From contig MLAK01000982.1 of NCBI GenBank assembly GCA_001839685.1, forward strand, positions 10,066 through 45,290: a stretch of DNA of 35,225 nt, read 5' to 3'. Every line of letters begins with the position of its first letter. The first letter of the stretch is position 1. The DNA is from Tritrichomonas foetus (Eukaryota; Parabasalia; Tritrichomonadida; Tritrichomonadidae). Shown here piece by piece: positions 9,302-18,018 of this stretch. Made by a program: the position numbers and the translations under genes. The notes beneath the pieces were generated by a model. It was not told the origin of the DNA, searched no databases, and worked only from the letters and a program-made list of their open reading frames with translations.

Positions 9302-10648
9302 ATGTCAGGAGGTCGCGTTTCTCTTTACAGACATATCTACACTGAACCACAAAAAGATACAGAAGCATTTGCAGATGTCTTTGTCTCATCCAACCAAGTT
9401 GATTCAAACATGCTTGCTGCAAACTCTACTTATCTTGCCTATCCATACGATACACGCGGTGGTGGTTCATTCGGCGTTTTGAAGGTCGGCGGCAGCGGAA
9501 AGGTCGGAACAAACACTCCACTTTTCTCTGGACACAAGGCTCCAGTCCTTGATGTTGCTTTCTCACCATTCAACGACGATATCGTCGCTTCAGCTTCTGA
9601 AGATGCCACAATCCGCCTTTGGAAGATCGAAGAAGAGAACGGCCGTATCAAGAACAACCACGATGGACAACTTTCCATCCTTACAGGTCACGGACGTAAG
9701 GTTTCACGTCTTGTCTTCAACAACCTTGTCAACAATGCTCTTGCATCATTCGGTTTCGAAAATGCTATCAAGCTTTGGGATATCTCAAAGGGACAAGCTG
9801 TCGCAACAATCAAGGGCCCATCAAACGGTCAATTCCTTGATATCAACTGGTCACAAGATGGTAACCGTCTTGTTCTCCCAGCTAAGGACAAGAAGCTCCA
9901 CGTTTATGATGTCCGTGCTGGCACAGAAACACTTTGCTGCCCATCCCATCCAAACATCAAGGGATCACGCGCTGTTTTCTACAACAAGCTCAACTACATC
10001 TTCACAACAGGTTTCTCAAGCCAAGCTGCTCGTCAAATCATGCTTCGTGATGAACGTAATCCAGAAAAGCCACTCCAAACAGAAGATGTCGACTACAACG
10101 CAGGTATCATGATTCCATTCATGGATCCCGATAATGGTGTTGTCTTCTGCTTCGGCCGTGGTGATACTGGTGCCAAGTACTACGAACTCCGTGAAGATGC
10201 TCCACCAATCATGGCTCTCAGCGGCTTCATGCTCCAAGAATCAATCCGTGCCGTTGCTCTTGCTCCAAAGACAGCCGTCGATACATCCATCTGCGAAATC
10301 GACTGCTTCTATGCCATCACAAACTCCAAGCACCTTATCCACCTTCCACTCATCGTCCCAAGAAGGAACGCAGAATGCTTCCAATCCGATATCTATCCAG
10401 AAACAGTCGGACCAGAACCATCAATCGAGCTCGATGAATGGAAGAACGGTGGTGAAATCACACCTAAGCTTGTCAACCTTGAGACCTATGTTCGTCCAAC
10501 AGCTCCATCTTCAGGCTTCCATGTTGAAGAACAAGAAGATGTCTCTGTCACACTCGGAAAGCTTAACACCGCCAACAAGACAATCGAAGAGCAAAAGGCC
10601 AGAATTGCCGAGCTCGAAGCGGAAATTGCCAAACTTAAGGGTCAGTAA
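9302..10648 (+). CDS. Coronin (actin-binding WD40 protein)
   Basis: 448 residues, a typical short coronin. The N-terminus has the coronin signature around LYRHIY (residues 9-14). WD40 blades fill about residues 70-300: FSGHKAPVLDVAFSPFNDD...IRLWKI, LTGHGRKV, then AIKLWDI. The conserved C-terminal propeller extension follows (FQSDIYPETVGPEPSIELDEW). A short coiled coil, from about 415 to 448, ends EIAKLKGQ and would oligomerise the protein. Coronins bind F-actin and coordinate Arp2/3 and cofilin at the cell cortex. The DNA differs from all neighbours: many Lys AAG, Phe TTC, Ile ATC and Asn AAC codons, so higher G+C. That fits a highly expressed gene. The start ATG sits just after TCATT initiators, and the stop is TAA-A. 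Confidence 0.96.
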   Translation: MSGGRVSLYRHIYTEPQKDTEAFADVFVSSNQVDSNMLAANSTYLAYPYDTRGGGSFGVLKVGGSGKVGTNTPLFSGHKAPVLDVAFSPFNDDIVASASEDATIRLWKIEEENGRIKNNHDGQLSILTGHGRKVSRLVFNNLVNNALASFGFENAIKLWDISKGQAVATIKGPSNGQFLDINWSQDGNRLVLPAKDKKLHVYDVRAGTETLCCPSHPNIKGSRAVFYNKLNYIFTTGFSSQAARQIMLRDERNPEKPLQTEDVDYNAGIMIPFMDPDNGVVFCFGRGDTGAKYYELREDAPPIMALSGFMLQESIRAVALAPKTAVDTSICEIDCFYAITNSKHLIHLPLIVPRRNAECFQSDIYPETVGPEPSIELDEWKNGGEITPKLVNLETYVRPTAPSSGFHVEEQEDVSVTLGKLNTANKTIEEQKARIAELEAEIAKLKGQ

Positions 10649-11877
10649 ACAAGTTCGCATCGCAGTATAATTTTCCACTTCTTTTTTTTTTTTTATTCAA
10701 CCAATTTTTTCTCGTCTCATATATCATTTGACCATATTCAATTTTGTTGATAATATTTGAATGATTTTTACTCGTTAGATCCTCTCATTGCAGGATTTAT
10801 CCTCCCACTTTATCACATAAAAATTGTTGTTTTTCTTTTTTCTCTATACTTCTGCATTGCGACTCGAAACAGTTTTCCACCAAGTTTGGTTAATAATTTG
10901 ATTTTTTTGCTTAGCTTTTGATCTTAATGCAGAGCCATAATTCTCTTCATTGGAAATGCAAAGAATAGAAAATGTTTTACCTTTTCTTTCTCAACTATTT
11001 TATATCATTGAGTAATTGGAAAATCACAGGATTTTCGTGATTATTTTTTCAAAGCTTTTCTAAAACTATTCAAATTATTATTTCTATGAGATTTATTAAA
11101 AAGTTTGTAAGTATCACTTCATCGCTCTATTGAACATTGTTATCACCCAATTAAAAAAAAAATAATATGACAAAAAAGCAGCACAATAATTTGACTGACC
11201 TCATTTCTCGCTGTATTGTGAGTTTTATATGTGAATATATTCACTAGAGAATTTTTATTTTATTTTTGACAGTTTCAGAATTTCAGGGAGTCAGAGATGT
11301 CCAGTAATATATAGTCAAATATCGTAATGATTATTTTATTAACGAAAAAAATAAATAGGAGAATGGATGTATTTGTAGCTTTATGAATGTCACCAAGTAG
11401 AAACATTCTGATTTCATCAGAAAATGAAATGAATTCAGATCGGAGTTTCGCGTATAATGATAGATAAATTGAGACATCTTTGAAAATATATTAGAAAAAG
11501 TTCATCAGCATAGAAACATTTCTAAAGAAAAATATATATTTTCATAAAAATTTATTTATCCATCATTATACGGTAAACTCTGATTCAGATCACTGAATAT
11601 ATATTACTTTTATCAATTTTATCGATGCTTAAGTGTCTAAGCACACATCAAAAGGTAAACAATCCGTTATTCTCTAATGACAAAAAAGGATGATTACCAT
11701 ATTCGATGAAAATCGAATAAAATATTGAAAAAATGAGTCAACGATAAACACTTTTCTTAGAATTGTGGGGAAATTCAATTTAAGTGAATTCATCGATTTT
11801 CAGATGTGAAATTTTATATTGATTCACATAAATATTCTGAAAGCACATTTTCCTTACTTGTGGTTTTCAATTTTTCA
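10649..11877. other. Long intergenic region with a foldback element
   Basis: About 1.2 kb without a supported gene. It contains a polypyrimidine run just after coronin (10679-10694), a CACAATA/TATTGTG inverted pair (about 11183-11220), a perfect palindrome GTGAATATATTCAC (11231-11244) and the long imperfect inverted repeat at 11431-11590. Confidence 0.55.
11431..11590. repeat. 160-bp imperfect inverted repeat (foldback)
   Basis: The arms at 11439-11469 and 11554-11584 match as reverse complements at 27 of 31 bases (core GTATAATGAT). A second, inner pairing around TGAAAATATAT lies between them. No open frame is carried. It could be a MITE-like foldback, a hairpin RNA gene or a decayed transposon end. 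Confidence 0.65.
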
Positions 11878-12306
11878 ATGAACACGAGAAGGCATACATC
11901 CCAATGGGGCCGAATCCATGTCCTTGATGACCACGGGAACGTAACAAAAATATTCAATCTCAATAATATGGGTTGTCTGCTCCACAAATTTCCAAAAAAA
12001 GCACCTCGAAATTTATTTAAAGAATTATGTCAATACAATCTGCCTGGATCTGAAAGCAGCAATCGTCAAATAGATACTCAACAGATGCTTAATGGAATGC
12101 CCGACCAACAGTGGAACCAGAAGCCAGACCCGAATATCCGAAAACCGAGATTAATTTTTCCATTATTATCAGACGAAAAAATGCCTCAAATTGAATATAT
12201 ATCAAAAAGTATACTAAACCTTGATTTCACAACGTTCAAAAATGTCGAAATTATTCTGCCAAAACTTGTTATGCCAAACATCAAAATTAACCGAGATTCA
12301 CCTTGA
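11878..12306 (+). CDS. Small hypothetical protein, uncertain
   Basis: 142 residues from the ATG at 11878 (MNTRRHTSQWGRIHVLDDHG). The frame is open upstream to a GTG at 11806, but the nearby ATG at 11804 is out of frame and stops at once. The protein is basic at the N-terminus, rich in Asn, Gln and Pro in the middle, and has two Trp. Its base composition is less extreme than the surrounding spacer and the reading looks protein-like, but I recognise no domain. There is no clear initiator match; the ATG is preceded by TTTTTCA. It lies between coronin and tRNA-Thr. It may be a real small gene or a chance open frame. Confidence 0.4.
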   Translation: MNTRRHTSQWGRIHVLDDHGNVTKIFNLNNMGCLLHKFPKKAPRNLFKELCQYNLPGSESSNRQIDTQQMLNGMPDQQWNQKPDPNIRKPRLIFPLLSDEKMPQIEYISKSILNLDFTTFKNVEIILPKLVMPNIKINRDSP

Positions 12307-12654
12307 TATTTACTTTGTAGGAACAAATTTGAGTTTTGTTCACTATTCCAAATTATGTTTTGTTGTTGTTGACTCATGAATGACTTGCATCCATTTATAC
12401 TCAACATATGTTTGTTTTAATACTTAAAGATTATAGAATGTTCTATGAAGCTTTCACTTTTTCACTAAAAATATATACAATTTTTTTATTTGATTTTTAT
12501 TTTGTTGTATATTTGGACTTGAATAGGGATTTTTTATCATCTTATGATGAACTCATTGATAAAATTTGTTTTGACATCGAATATTTTAGTTTCATTTCTT
12601 CATTATGGAAATAACTCGTAATTACTTAAAGAATGGCGAAAAGGAATTTTGAAA
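12307..12654. other. Intergenic spacer upstream of tRNA-Thr
   Basis: 348 bp of AT-rich spacer. A 68-codon open frame at 12408-12614 encodes a Phe/Tyr/Leu-rich product typical of translated AT-rich noncoding DNA and is not accepted. Nothing else is seen. Confidence 0.5.
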
Positions 12655-12727
12655 GCCTGCGTAGCATAGTGGTTATTGCGTTCGCCTTGTAAGCGAAAGG
12701 TCGGCGGTTCGACTCCGCTCGTAGGCA
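12655..12727 (+). tRNA. tRNA-Thr (anticodon TGT)
   Basis: 73 bases that fold as a full cloverleaf. The acceptor stem pairs GCCTGCG with CGTAGGC (one G-T), with discriminator A at 12727. The D arm contains box A (TAGCATAGTGG, 12662-12672). The anticodon stem TTCGC/GCGAA closes loop CTTGTAA, with anticodon TGT at 12688-12690, which reads ACA (Thr). The T arm GGCGG-TTCGACT-CCGCT contains box B (GGTTCGACTCC, 12706-12716). No intron, no encoded CCA. It stands alone between protein genes. Confidence 0.97.
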
Positions 12728-12731
12728 AATC

Positions 12732-12749
12732 TTTTTAATTTTTTTTTTT
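12732..12749 (+). terminator. Pol III T-run terminator of tRNA-Thr
   Basis: TTTTT at 12732-12736 and a run of eleven T at 12739-12749 begin four bases after the tRNA, a normal RNA polymerase III stop. Confidence 0.85.
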
Positions 12750-13221
12750 ATTAGAAATTCATGAATAGTTCTTCGATTTTATTTGTTTTTATTAACATGA
12801 TTATCTGTTAGTCTTACTATTTTCGCTTCACTTTAATGGTTTCTGTCGGTTTTGCAAATCTTCTTCGGGAAAATAGCTTATTGACAATTTATTGCTTTTT
12901 TAACTATTTTTTCGATTTAATTTCATCTTTAACATGTTGATTAGTACTAGGTTTATCTTTTCCATTACCATCTAGAGTTTTTCCGCTAATTAATTTCGGA
13001 ATGTCCTTATCTCTCTTTTTTTTCTATTTGTGATAAAATCACTTTTGAATTGCAATCTTTCAAAAACTTTTTAACTTTTTCAAAAGAATCATGACAGAAA
13101 TAAAATAAAAAATATTGAATTTCTTTAGATTTTCAAAAGGAAAATAACGATCTGACGGCTTTTTCATAAACTAAATTTTATTCATTTCATAGTGTCAGCA
13201 CTTCATCATTCATTTTTTATT
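12750..13221. other. Intergenic spacer upstream of the kinase
   Basis: 472 bp of AT-rich spacer with no supported gene. The last bases carry TCATT at 13206-13210 and again at 13210-13214, initiator matches 8-16 bases before the kinase ATG. Confidence 0.5.
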
Positions 13222-14502
13222 ATGATTGATTCTCAAATATTACACATACCCACAACTATTGGGTCTTATATTTTATTTAATTCAATTGGGCACGGATCCT
13301 CATCAATTGTGAAAATTGCACAACATATTAAAACGAAAGAATATTATGCATGTAAAATCATTCCTAAATTTAAAATTAACTCGTCTTTCATGATGGAAAG
13401 ATTAGAATCTGAAGTACGAGTAAATCAACAAATTCACCACCCTGGAATTGTTGAAATGTTTGATTTAATGAAAGACGAAAATAATTATTATATCATTCTT
13501 GAATATTGTCCAGGTGGTACCCTTTTTGATAAAATAATTCAAAACATCAGATTAAGTGAATATGAATCCAAAACATATTTTCATCAGATTTTCGAAGTTA
13601 TTCGGTACATTCAATCACTAAAAATTACGCACCGAGATATCAAGCCTGAAAATATACTTTTTGGAAAAAATGGAAAAATTAAACTTTCAGATTTTGGTCT
13701 TTCAAAATTCACAGGGGAAAATAATCTAGTGAAAACAATGTGTGGTTCACCATGTTATACATCACCAGATATTTTACAACAAAAACCATATGATGGAAAA
13801 AAATCTGACATGTGGAGTCTTGGAGTCCTACTATATGTTTCAGTGACAGGACAAATACCTTGGGAGAATGGAAATCAAATTCAGATTTTCAAACAGATCT
13901 TAAGGTGTGATTATCATATTCCCGAATATTTATCACACGATTGTCAAGATTTAATACATGGATTAATGAATAAAGATTCAAAAGAAAGGCTCACTCCTGA
14001 AGAATGTTTGAATCATCAATGGTTGAAAAATATTAAGAATCAATACAATAAAGATGATACGATTTATGGTGCAGTAAGTTTAAGAATGGTTGATAAATTC
14101 TTTGCAAAAGATGTTAAAGTTGGTAATTTACGAAAAGCTGGAGTTCAAAGAAATAACTCAACCGAAATGGTTTCATTTTCAACAGCATTAAAAGAATTGT
14201 CACCAAAAGCTGATCACAAAAAGAAATCTATTTTAACTTTTTCAAGTGACAGTTTTGAATATGACCCAAAAGAAGATGAAAAGAGTGTTACCAATATATC
14301 TACTCAACAGAGTGCTATCAAATTAAGGAATGTGAACAAAGCCAATAAAATAACAACAAATTGGTCAAATAAAATCAGAATTAATCCAGTATCAGAATCT
14401 CATCGACCCAGAAAAAGAGTATCTCTGCAAGGAAATCCATATCTATCATTTAAAAAAAGATATCATAAAATTAATCATGATGAAAAAGGAAATGGTGAAT
14501 GA
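13222..14502 (+). CDS. CAMK-family serine/threonine protein kinase
   Basis: 426 residues from the ATG at 13222. The frame extends upstream only to a GTG, and TCATT initiators lie just before this ATG. The kinase domain covers residues about 9-270: glycine loop GHGSSSIV, where the third Gly is Ser; catalytic Lys45 in YACKII; C-helix Glu64; HRDIKPEN at 137-144 with Asp139; DFG at 157-159; SPCYTSPDIL for the APE region; SDMWSLGVLLY in subdomain IX. All catalytic residues are present, so it should be active. The HRDIKPENILF and DFGLSKF sequences fit the CAMK/SNF1-like group. The 150-residue tail is Lys/Ser-rich with no recognised regulatory domain. It is a cytosolic protein by prediction; substrate unknown. 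Confidence 0.92.
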   Translation: MIDSQILHIPTTIGSYILFNSIGHGSSSIVKIAQHIKTKEYYACKIIPKFKINSSFMMERLESEVRVNQQIHHPGIVEMFDLMKDENNYYIILEYCPGGTLFDKIIQNIRLSEYESKTYFHQIFEVIRYIQSLKITHRDIKPENILFGKNGKIKLSDFGLSKFTGENNLVKTMCGSPCYTSPDILQQKPYDGKKSDMWSLGVLLYVSVTGQIPWENGNQIQIFKQILRCDYHIPEYLSHDCQDLIHGLMNKDSKERLTPEECLNHQWLKNIKNQYNKDDTIYGAVSLRMVDKFFAKDVKVGNLRKAGVQRNNSTEMVSFSTALKELSPKADHKKKSILTFSSDSFEYDPKEDEKSVTNISTQQSAIKLRNVNKANKITTNWSNKIRINPVSESHRPRKRVSLQGNPYLSFKKRYHKINHDEKGNGE

Positions 14503-14655
14503 TTTTGTTAACATATCAATATTTTTATTAGACTAAATAGATTTATCGTCATATTTATATATATATATTATTCACTGCTGAATGATGGCGATTTTGTCAG
14601 CATTTATCAATCATTGTGTTTTGTGTATTTAATTGGTCCATTAACGACTGGATAT

Positions 14656-17040
14656 ATGCTGAAAAAGTTTATCGTTTCTCTCTTGATGAATGAAAGGCTT
14701 CACAGCTTGTCACGAGCTGTAGCAGCGCTATATAGTTATGGAAATCCTAATATATGTGAAGAGGCAAATAAGTTTATTCAACACTGGCAACAATGCCAAG
14801 AATGTATTAAAGATTGTATTAAAATCATTACCATGATCTCTGATGTCCATTTGCAGTTTGTTGCAATAAAAACTTTACAAATAAAAATTAGATATAGTTG
14901 GCTTAAAATAAGTCAAGAAGAAATCGATCACATAATGAATGCTTTATTTTTTTTCTTAAATCAATGTGCCTTATCGCATGTTCAATCTTCACAATTAACA
15001 CAAACAAATCTTAACTTTACTCTTATATGCTTAAGTGATATTTCATGTCAATTAGGTTCTTTAAGAGATTCTTTATTATCATCAATTCCGCGCCATTTAC
15101 TTCCTCGATTTTTTACATTCTTTTTTGAAAATTGGCATGAAACATTTTGTGTAAAAACTATTCAACATAATTTTATTTCATATGGTTTTGAAATTCTATC
15201 ACATTATGATATTTCTGAAGAGTGGCTTCGAATCCTATTTTCATTATCATCAGAGATTAATGAGGCTTCATTGTTTATTAGATTCTATCCAATTATTTTG
15301 GACATGAAAAATGAAAATGTAATTTATTTGAAGTTAGTTTTGGCTATTTTTGACTCTCTATGTAAGCAAAATTATTCATCAATAGATCATTTTTGTGCTT
15401 TTTTAGATTTCTTTATCAATATGTCAATCAAAATGTCATCAATTGATTTATGGATTTCCTTCTTCCAACTTAAGAATGACTATTTTCTAGAAAAGCAAGT
15501 TTCTGTTTTCATCGAAAAAATTATACATGAATTTTTTCGTATTGCTACAATGCTCAATCATAGAATTTTATGTACTACATATGCCAATGTCAATGATAAT
15601 TATGATACTGACTTGTCTGTAGCAAATAATATTGATTTATATGATTTCATTTCACTTTCTTTTGATTTCTTTATTTCGACTCAGAGTGAGATTTTGAAAT
15701 CATTTCATTATCTATATTTAATATTTATCAAAAATATTTTTTCAAATCGTATTGATCCTGATAATATTTATAATATAAGTCATGTACTTTCCAATTTGCA
15801 TAGACTGAATAGTTTTAATCTTTTTATTCAAAAAGAAGAAAAAGATCTTAGTTTATTAACATTAATATCTTTTAATTCTAACTTTGTTGATTCAATTTTT
15901 TTAGAAAATTGTACTAATCTTATTTTGAACTATCAAGGAGAAGCAACACCATTTGTTTTAATTTATATTGAAAATACTTTTGCTTTTCATGATATCACTG
16001 TTTTACACCAATATCTACAAATAATTCATCAATTATTTCCTATTTACACTGTAAAATGTGCGCAAACTTTATATAAAATCGTGAGTAAATGCTTTGACAA
16101 TTTGAATGAAGATATTTATGATGCATTCCATCAATATATTTCATACAATCACCCATTAATTATACCTATTTTACTATATCTACTGAAGAAGGAAAATTTC
16201 GATTTATTTGCCGAAATCACTCAAAAAATTAATGAAATGATGCAATCACTTCCTTTATTAAAGTTTTTGTCATTTATTAAGATCTTTTTAATGAGAGTTC
16301 CAGTAAATTTCCCATTTCTTTCAAACTTTATTCAAGATTTATCAATGACCTTGTTTTCTGTTTTAGCTCCAATTTCTACTTCAACTCATCATTTCGCCGT
16401 AAATATGGAAATTTTGAAGATATTTTCAATTATTTGGGAAAATCAATTTCTTATAACAAGCAGTCTCTTTATAAATTGGATTAATTCTTTATTAAATATT
16501 GAAGATAAAATCACAAATTATCATTTGGATTTCATGCAGTATTTTGATATTTGTTATTTTCCTCAATTAAAACAATATCTCACTCATTTTTATGATGATT
16601 CTTTACTCAATTCTTCATTATTTTTAATTAGTCACGTTTTAACGACAATTTCGATTACGCAAAATGCTTGGGATTACTTTCCTTTGAAAATTTTATTGAA
16701 TGGCCTAGGATCAGCTGATGAAGTAATTGTGACCAAATCTCAAGCAATTGTTTCTTTAAACATTAATTCTCTTGAAAGAACATCTCAGTTTTTTCAAGAA
16801 ATTGTAATGAATTTTTTTGTTGAAAACAATATCCTTCAAATTGTTTTACTTTTAGCATCAATTGCGAAAAAATTATCAATTGATATTTTTTCTCAGATGT
16901 TGCTTGATGCCTTTCCTTCTCAAACGGAAAAATTATATCAATTTATAAATTTACTTTCGTCCTCATTTAATATTCCTCAAATGATTGATTGCGCAAATGA
17001 GATCAAAAAAAATACACATTTTGTTATTGATGCTCACTGA
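14656..17040 (+). CDS. Importin-beta superfamily (transportin-3/importin-13-like) nuclear transport receptor
   Basis: 794 residues from the ATG at 14656, or 784 from the ATG at 14686; the frame runs upstream only to a TTG. The N-terminus matches the importin-N/exportin-1 pattern: a helix ending in ANKFIQHWQQC, then CIKIITMISDVHLQFVAIKT and LQIKIRYSW. This parallels the WL...W.I...LL......FFAAQTL..KI pattern of transportin-3 and importin-13. The rest is all-helical, Leu/Ile/Phe-rich HEAT-like sequence to the C-terminus, about 100-150 residues shorter than typical family members. Such proteins carry cargo through nuclear pores under Ran control. The cargo cannot be told. TCATT at 14611-14615 is a plausible initiator. 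Upstream ATGs at 14582/14585 are out of frame and lie before it. Confidence 0.75.
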   Translation: MLKKFIVSLLMNERLHSLSRAVAALYSYGNPNICEEANKFIQHWQQCQECIKDCIKIITMISDVHLQFVAIKTLQIKIRYSWLKISQEEIDHIMNALFFFLNQCALSHVQSSQLTQTNLNFTLICLSDISCQLGSLRDSLLSSIPRHLLPRFFTFFFENWHETFCVKTIQHNFISYGFEILSHYDISEEWLRILFSLSSEINEASLFIRFYPIILDMKNENVIYLKLVLAIFDSLCKQNYSSIDHFCAFLDFFINMSIKMSSIDLWISFFQLKNDYFLEKQVSVFIEKIIHEFFRIATMLNHRILCTTYANVNDNYDTDLSVANNIDLYDFISLSFDFFISTQSEILKSFHYLYLIFIKNIFSNRIDPDNIYNISHVLSNLHRLNSFNLFIQKEEKDLSLLTLISFNSNFVDSIFLENCTNLILNYQGEATPFVLIYIENTFAFHDITVLHQYLQIIHQLFPIYTVKCAQTLYKIVSKCFDNLNEDIYDAFHQYISYNHPLIIPILLYLLKKENFDLFAEITQKINEMMQSLPLLKFLSFIKIFLMRVPVNFPFLSNFIQDLSMTLFSVLAPISTSTHHFAVNMEILKIFSIIWENQFLITSSLFINWINSLLNIEDKITNYHLDFMQYFDICYFPQLKQYLTHFYDDSLLNSSLFLISHVLTTISITQNAWDYFPLKILLNGLGSADEVIVTKSQAIVSLNINSLERTSQFFQEIVMNFFVENNILQIVLLLASIAKKLSIDIFSQMLLDAFPSQTEKLYQFINLLSSSFNIPQMIDCANEIKKNTHFVIDAH

Positions 17041-17199
17041 AAAGAAAAGAATGTTTAATTTATGAACATGAAAAACAATAAATTAGACGATTCACATTAT
17101 AACAAATATTATTATTAAACATCCTCATTTGTAAATTTCATGTGAAATTATCATAGAGATCTGATGTGTGATTACGATTTTGAGAAAAGGAAATGCTGC

Positions 17200-17230
17200 G
17201 ATATTACAGACCAATTGGTCGATAATTATC
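17200..17230. repeat. Interrupted palindrome around GACCAATTGGTC
   Basis: GACCAATTGGTC (17209-17220) is a perfect 12-bp palindrome. It is flanked by GATATTACA on the left and GATAATTATC on the right, which pair in part. This could be a dimeric protein-binding site or a hairpin. No gene start is near. Confidence 0.5.
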
Positions 17231-18002
17231 ACCTCTCTACAGAAAAAGTTATGCCTGTCGAGAGTATTCAATAATCTTTCATTTTTTCTTTTGATGTTTA
17301 CGATTTTTTCGATTGGTAAAAGAGAATTTCTGGATTAAAAGTATATCATGATTTATATTAATTTACTTCAGACCTATATTCGAATTTGACAATATGTATA
17401 ATCAAAAGTGGTAGAGATATTAGGATCATTCAAAAGCAGGAATTTCAATTTATTCAAATAATGAATATATATATATACTTTCAAAAAATTAAAAATTGAA
17501 TGTATAAAAATACACAACTCTATCAATTTTTATACGATTCTTTAAACGGTTAAACAGTTAAATTTTTTCCATATAGTCTTTCAAATTTTACAATAGGCAC
17601 ATTCTGATTTATTCAAAATAATTGAGTATATTATTGAAAATAATTGATTAGGACAATCTAATGATAAGCGGTGAGAATATCTTTTCTTTAATACATGCTA
17701 TAAATCTAAAATCATGCGCGAAAAAATGTTACCTTATGAAATGATCAATTCAGTTTTGAATTCTCCTTTTGAAAAAAAAAAATATATTCACAAAATGGGA
17801 ATAAACAGATTTCCCTCACAAAAATCAAAAATTCCGAGTTCTAAAGAAACTTTTCGAATGGTCACTCAAATAGTTTATTGATTCAAAATCATCACTCTTT
17901 ATCAATAATCCATCAAAAAAGCCCTCAATTTTTTATTTTTTTCAAAAAAAAATAAAAAGACAAAAATCAAAAGAAAAATAAAAAGCAAAAAGCAAAATAA
18001 AA

Positions 18003-18017
18003 TCTTTCGACGAAAGA
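18003..18017 (+). promoter_or_regulatory. Small hairpin abutting a start codon
   Basis: TCTTTC-GAC-GAAAGA forms a 6-bp stem with a 3-base loop ending one base before the phosphatase ATG (18019). It follows an A-rich tract. If transcribed it would sit in the 5' leader at the start codon. A function is not shown. Confidence 0.45.
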
Positions 18018-18018
18018 T

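Larger units (their letters stand above)
17041..18018. other. Intergenic region with short palindromes
   Basis: 978 bp without a supported gene. It holds an interrupted palindrome at 17200-17230 centred on GACCAATTGGTC, and an inverted pair TTATTGAT/ATCAATAA at 17875-17908. A T-rich then A-rich complementary stretch (about 17928-17958) and a purine (A/G) tract follow, running up to the phosphatase start. Confidence 0.5.

Noticed and set aside
9549..10670. Long overlapping open frames in and against coronin
   Set aside because: They follow the GC-richer codon pattern of coronin in other frames, encode Ser/Thr-rich low-complexity text and lack any domain.
12408..12614. 68-codon open frame before tRNA-Thr
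   Set aside because: Phe/Tyr/Leu-rich product typical of AT-rich spacer; no initiator and no domain.
14582..14635. Upstream ATG pair before the importin-like gene as a regulatory uORF
   Set aside because: The TCATT initiator at 14611 lies after these ATGs, so they are probably not in the mRNA.
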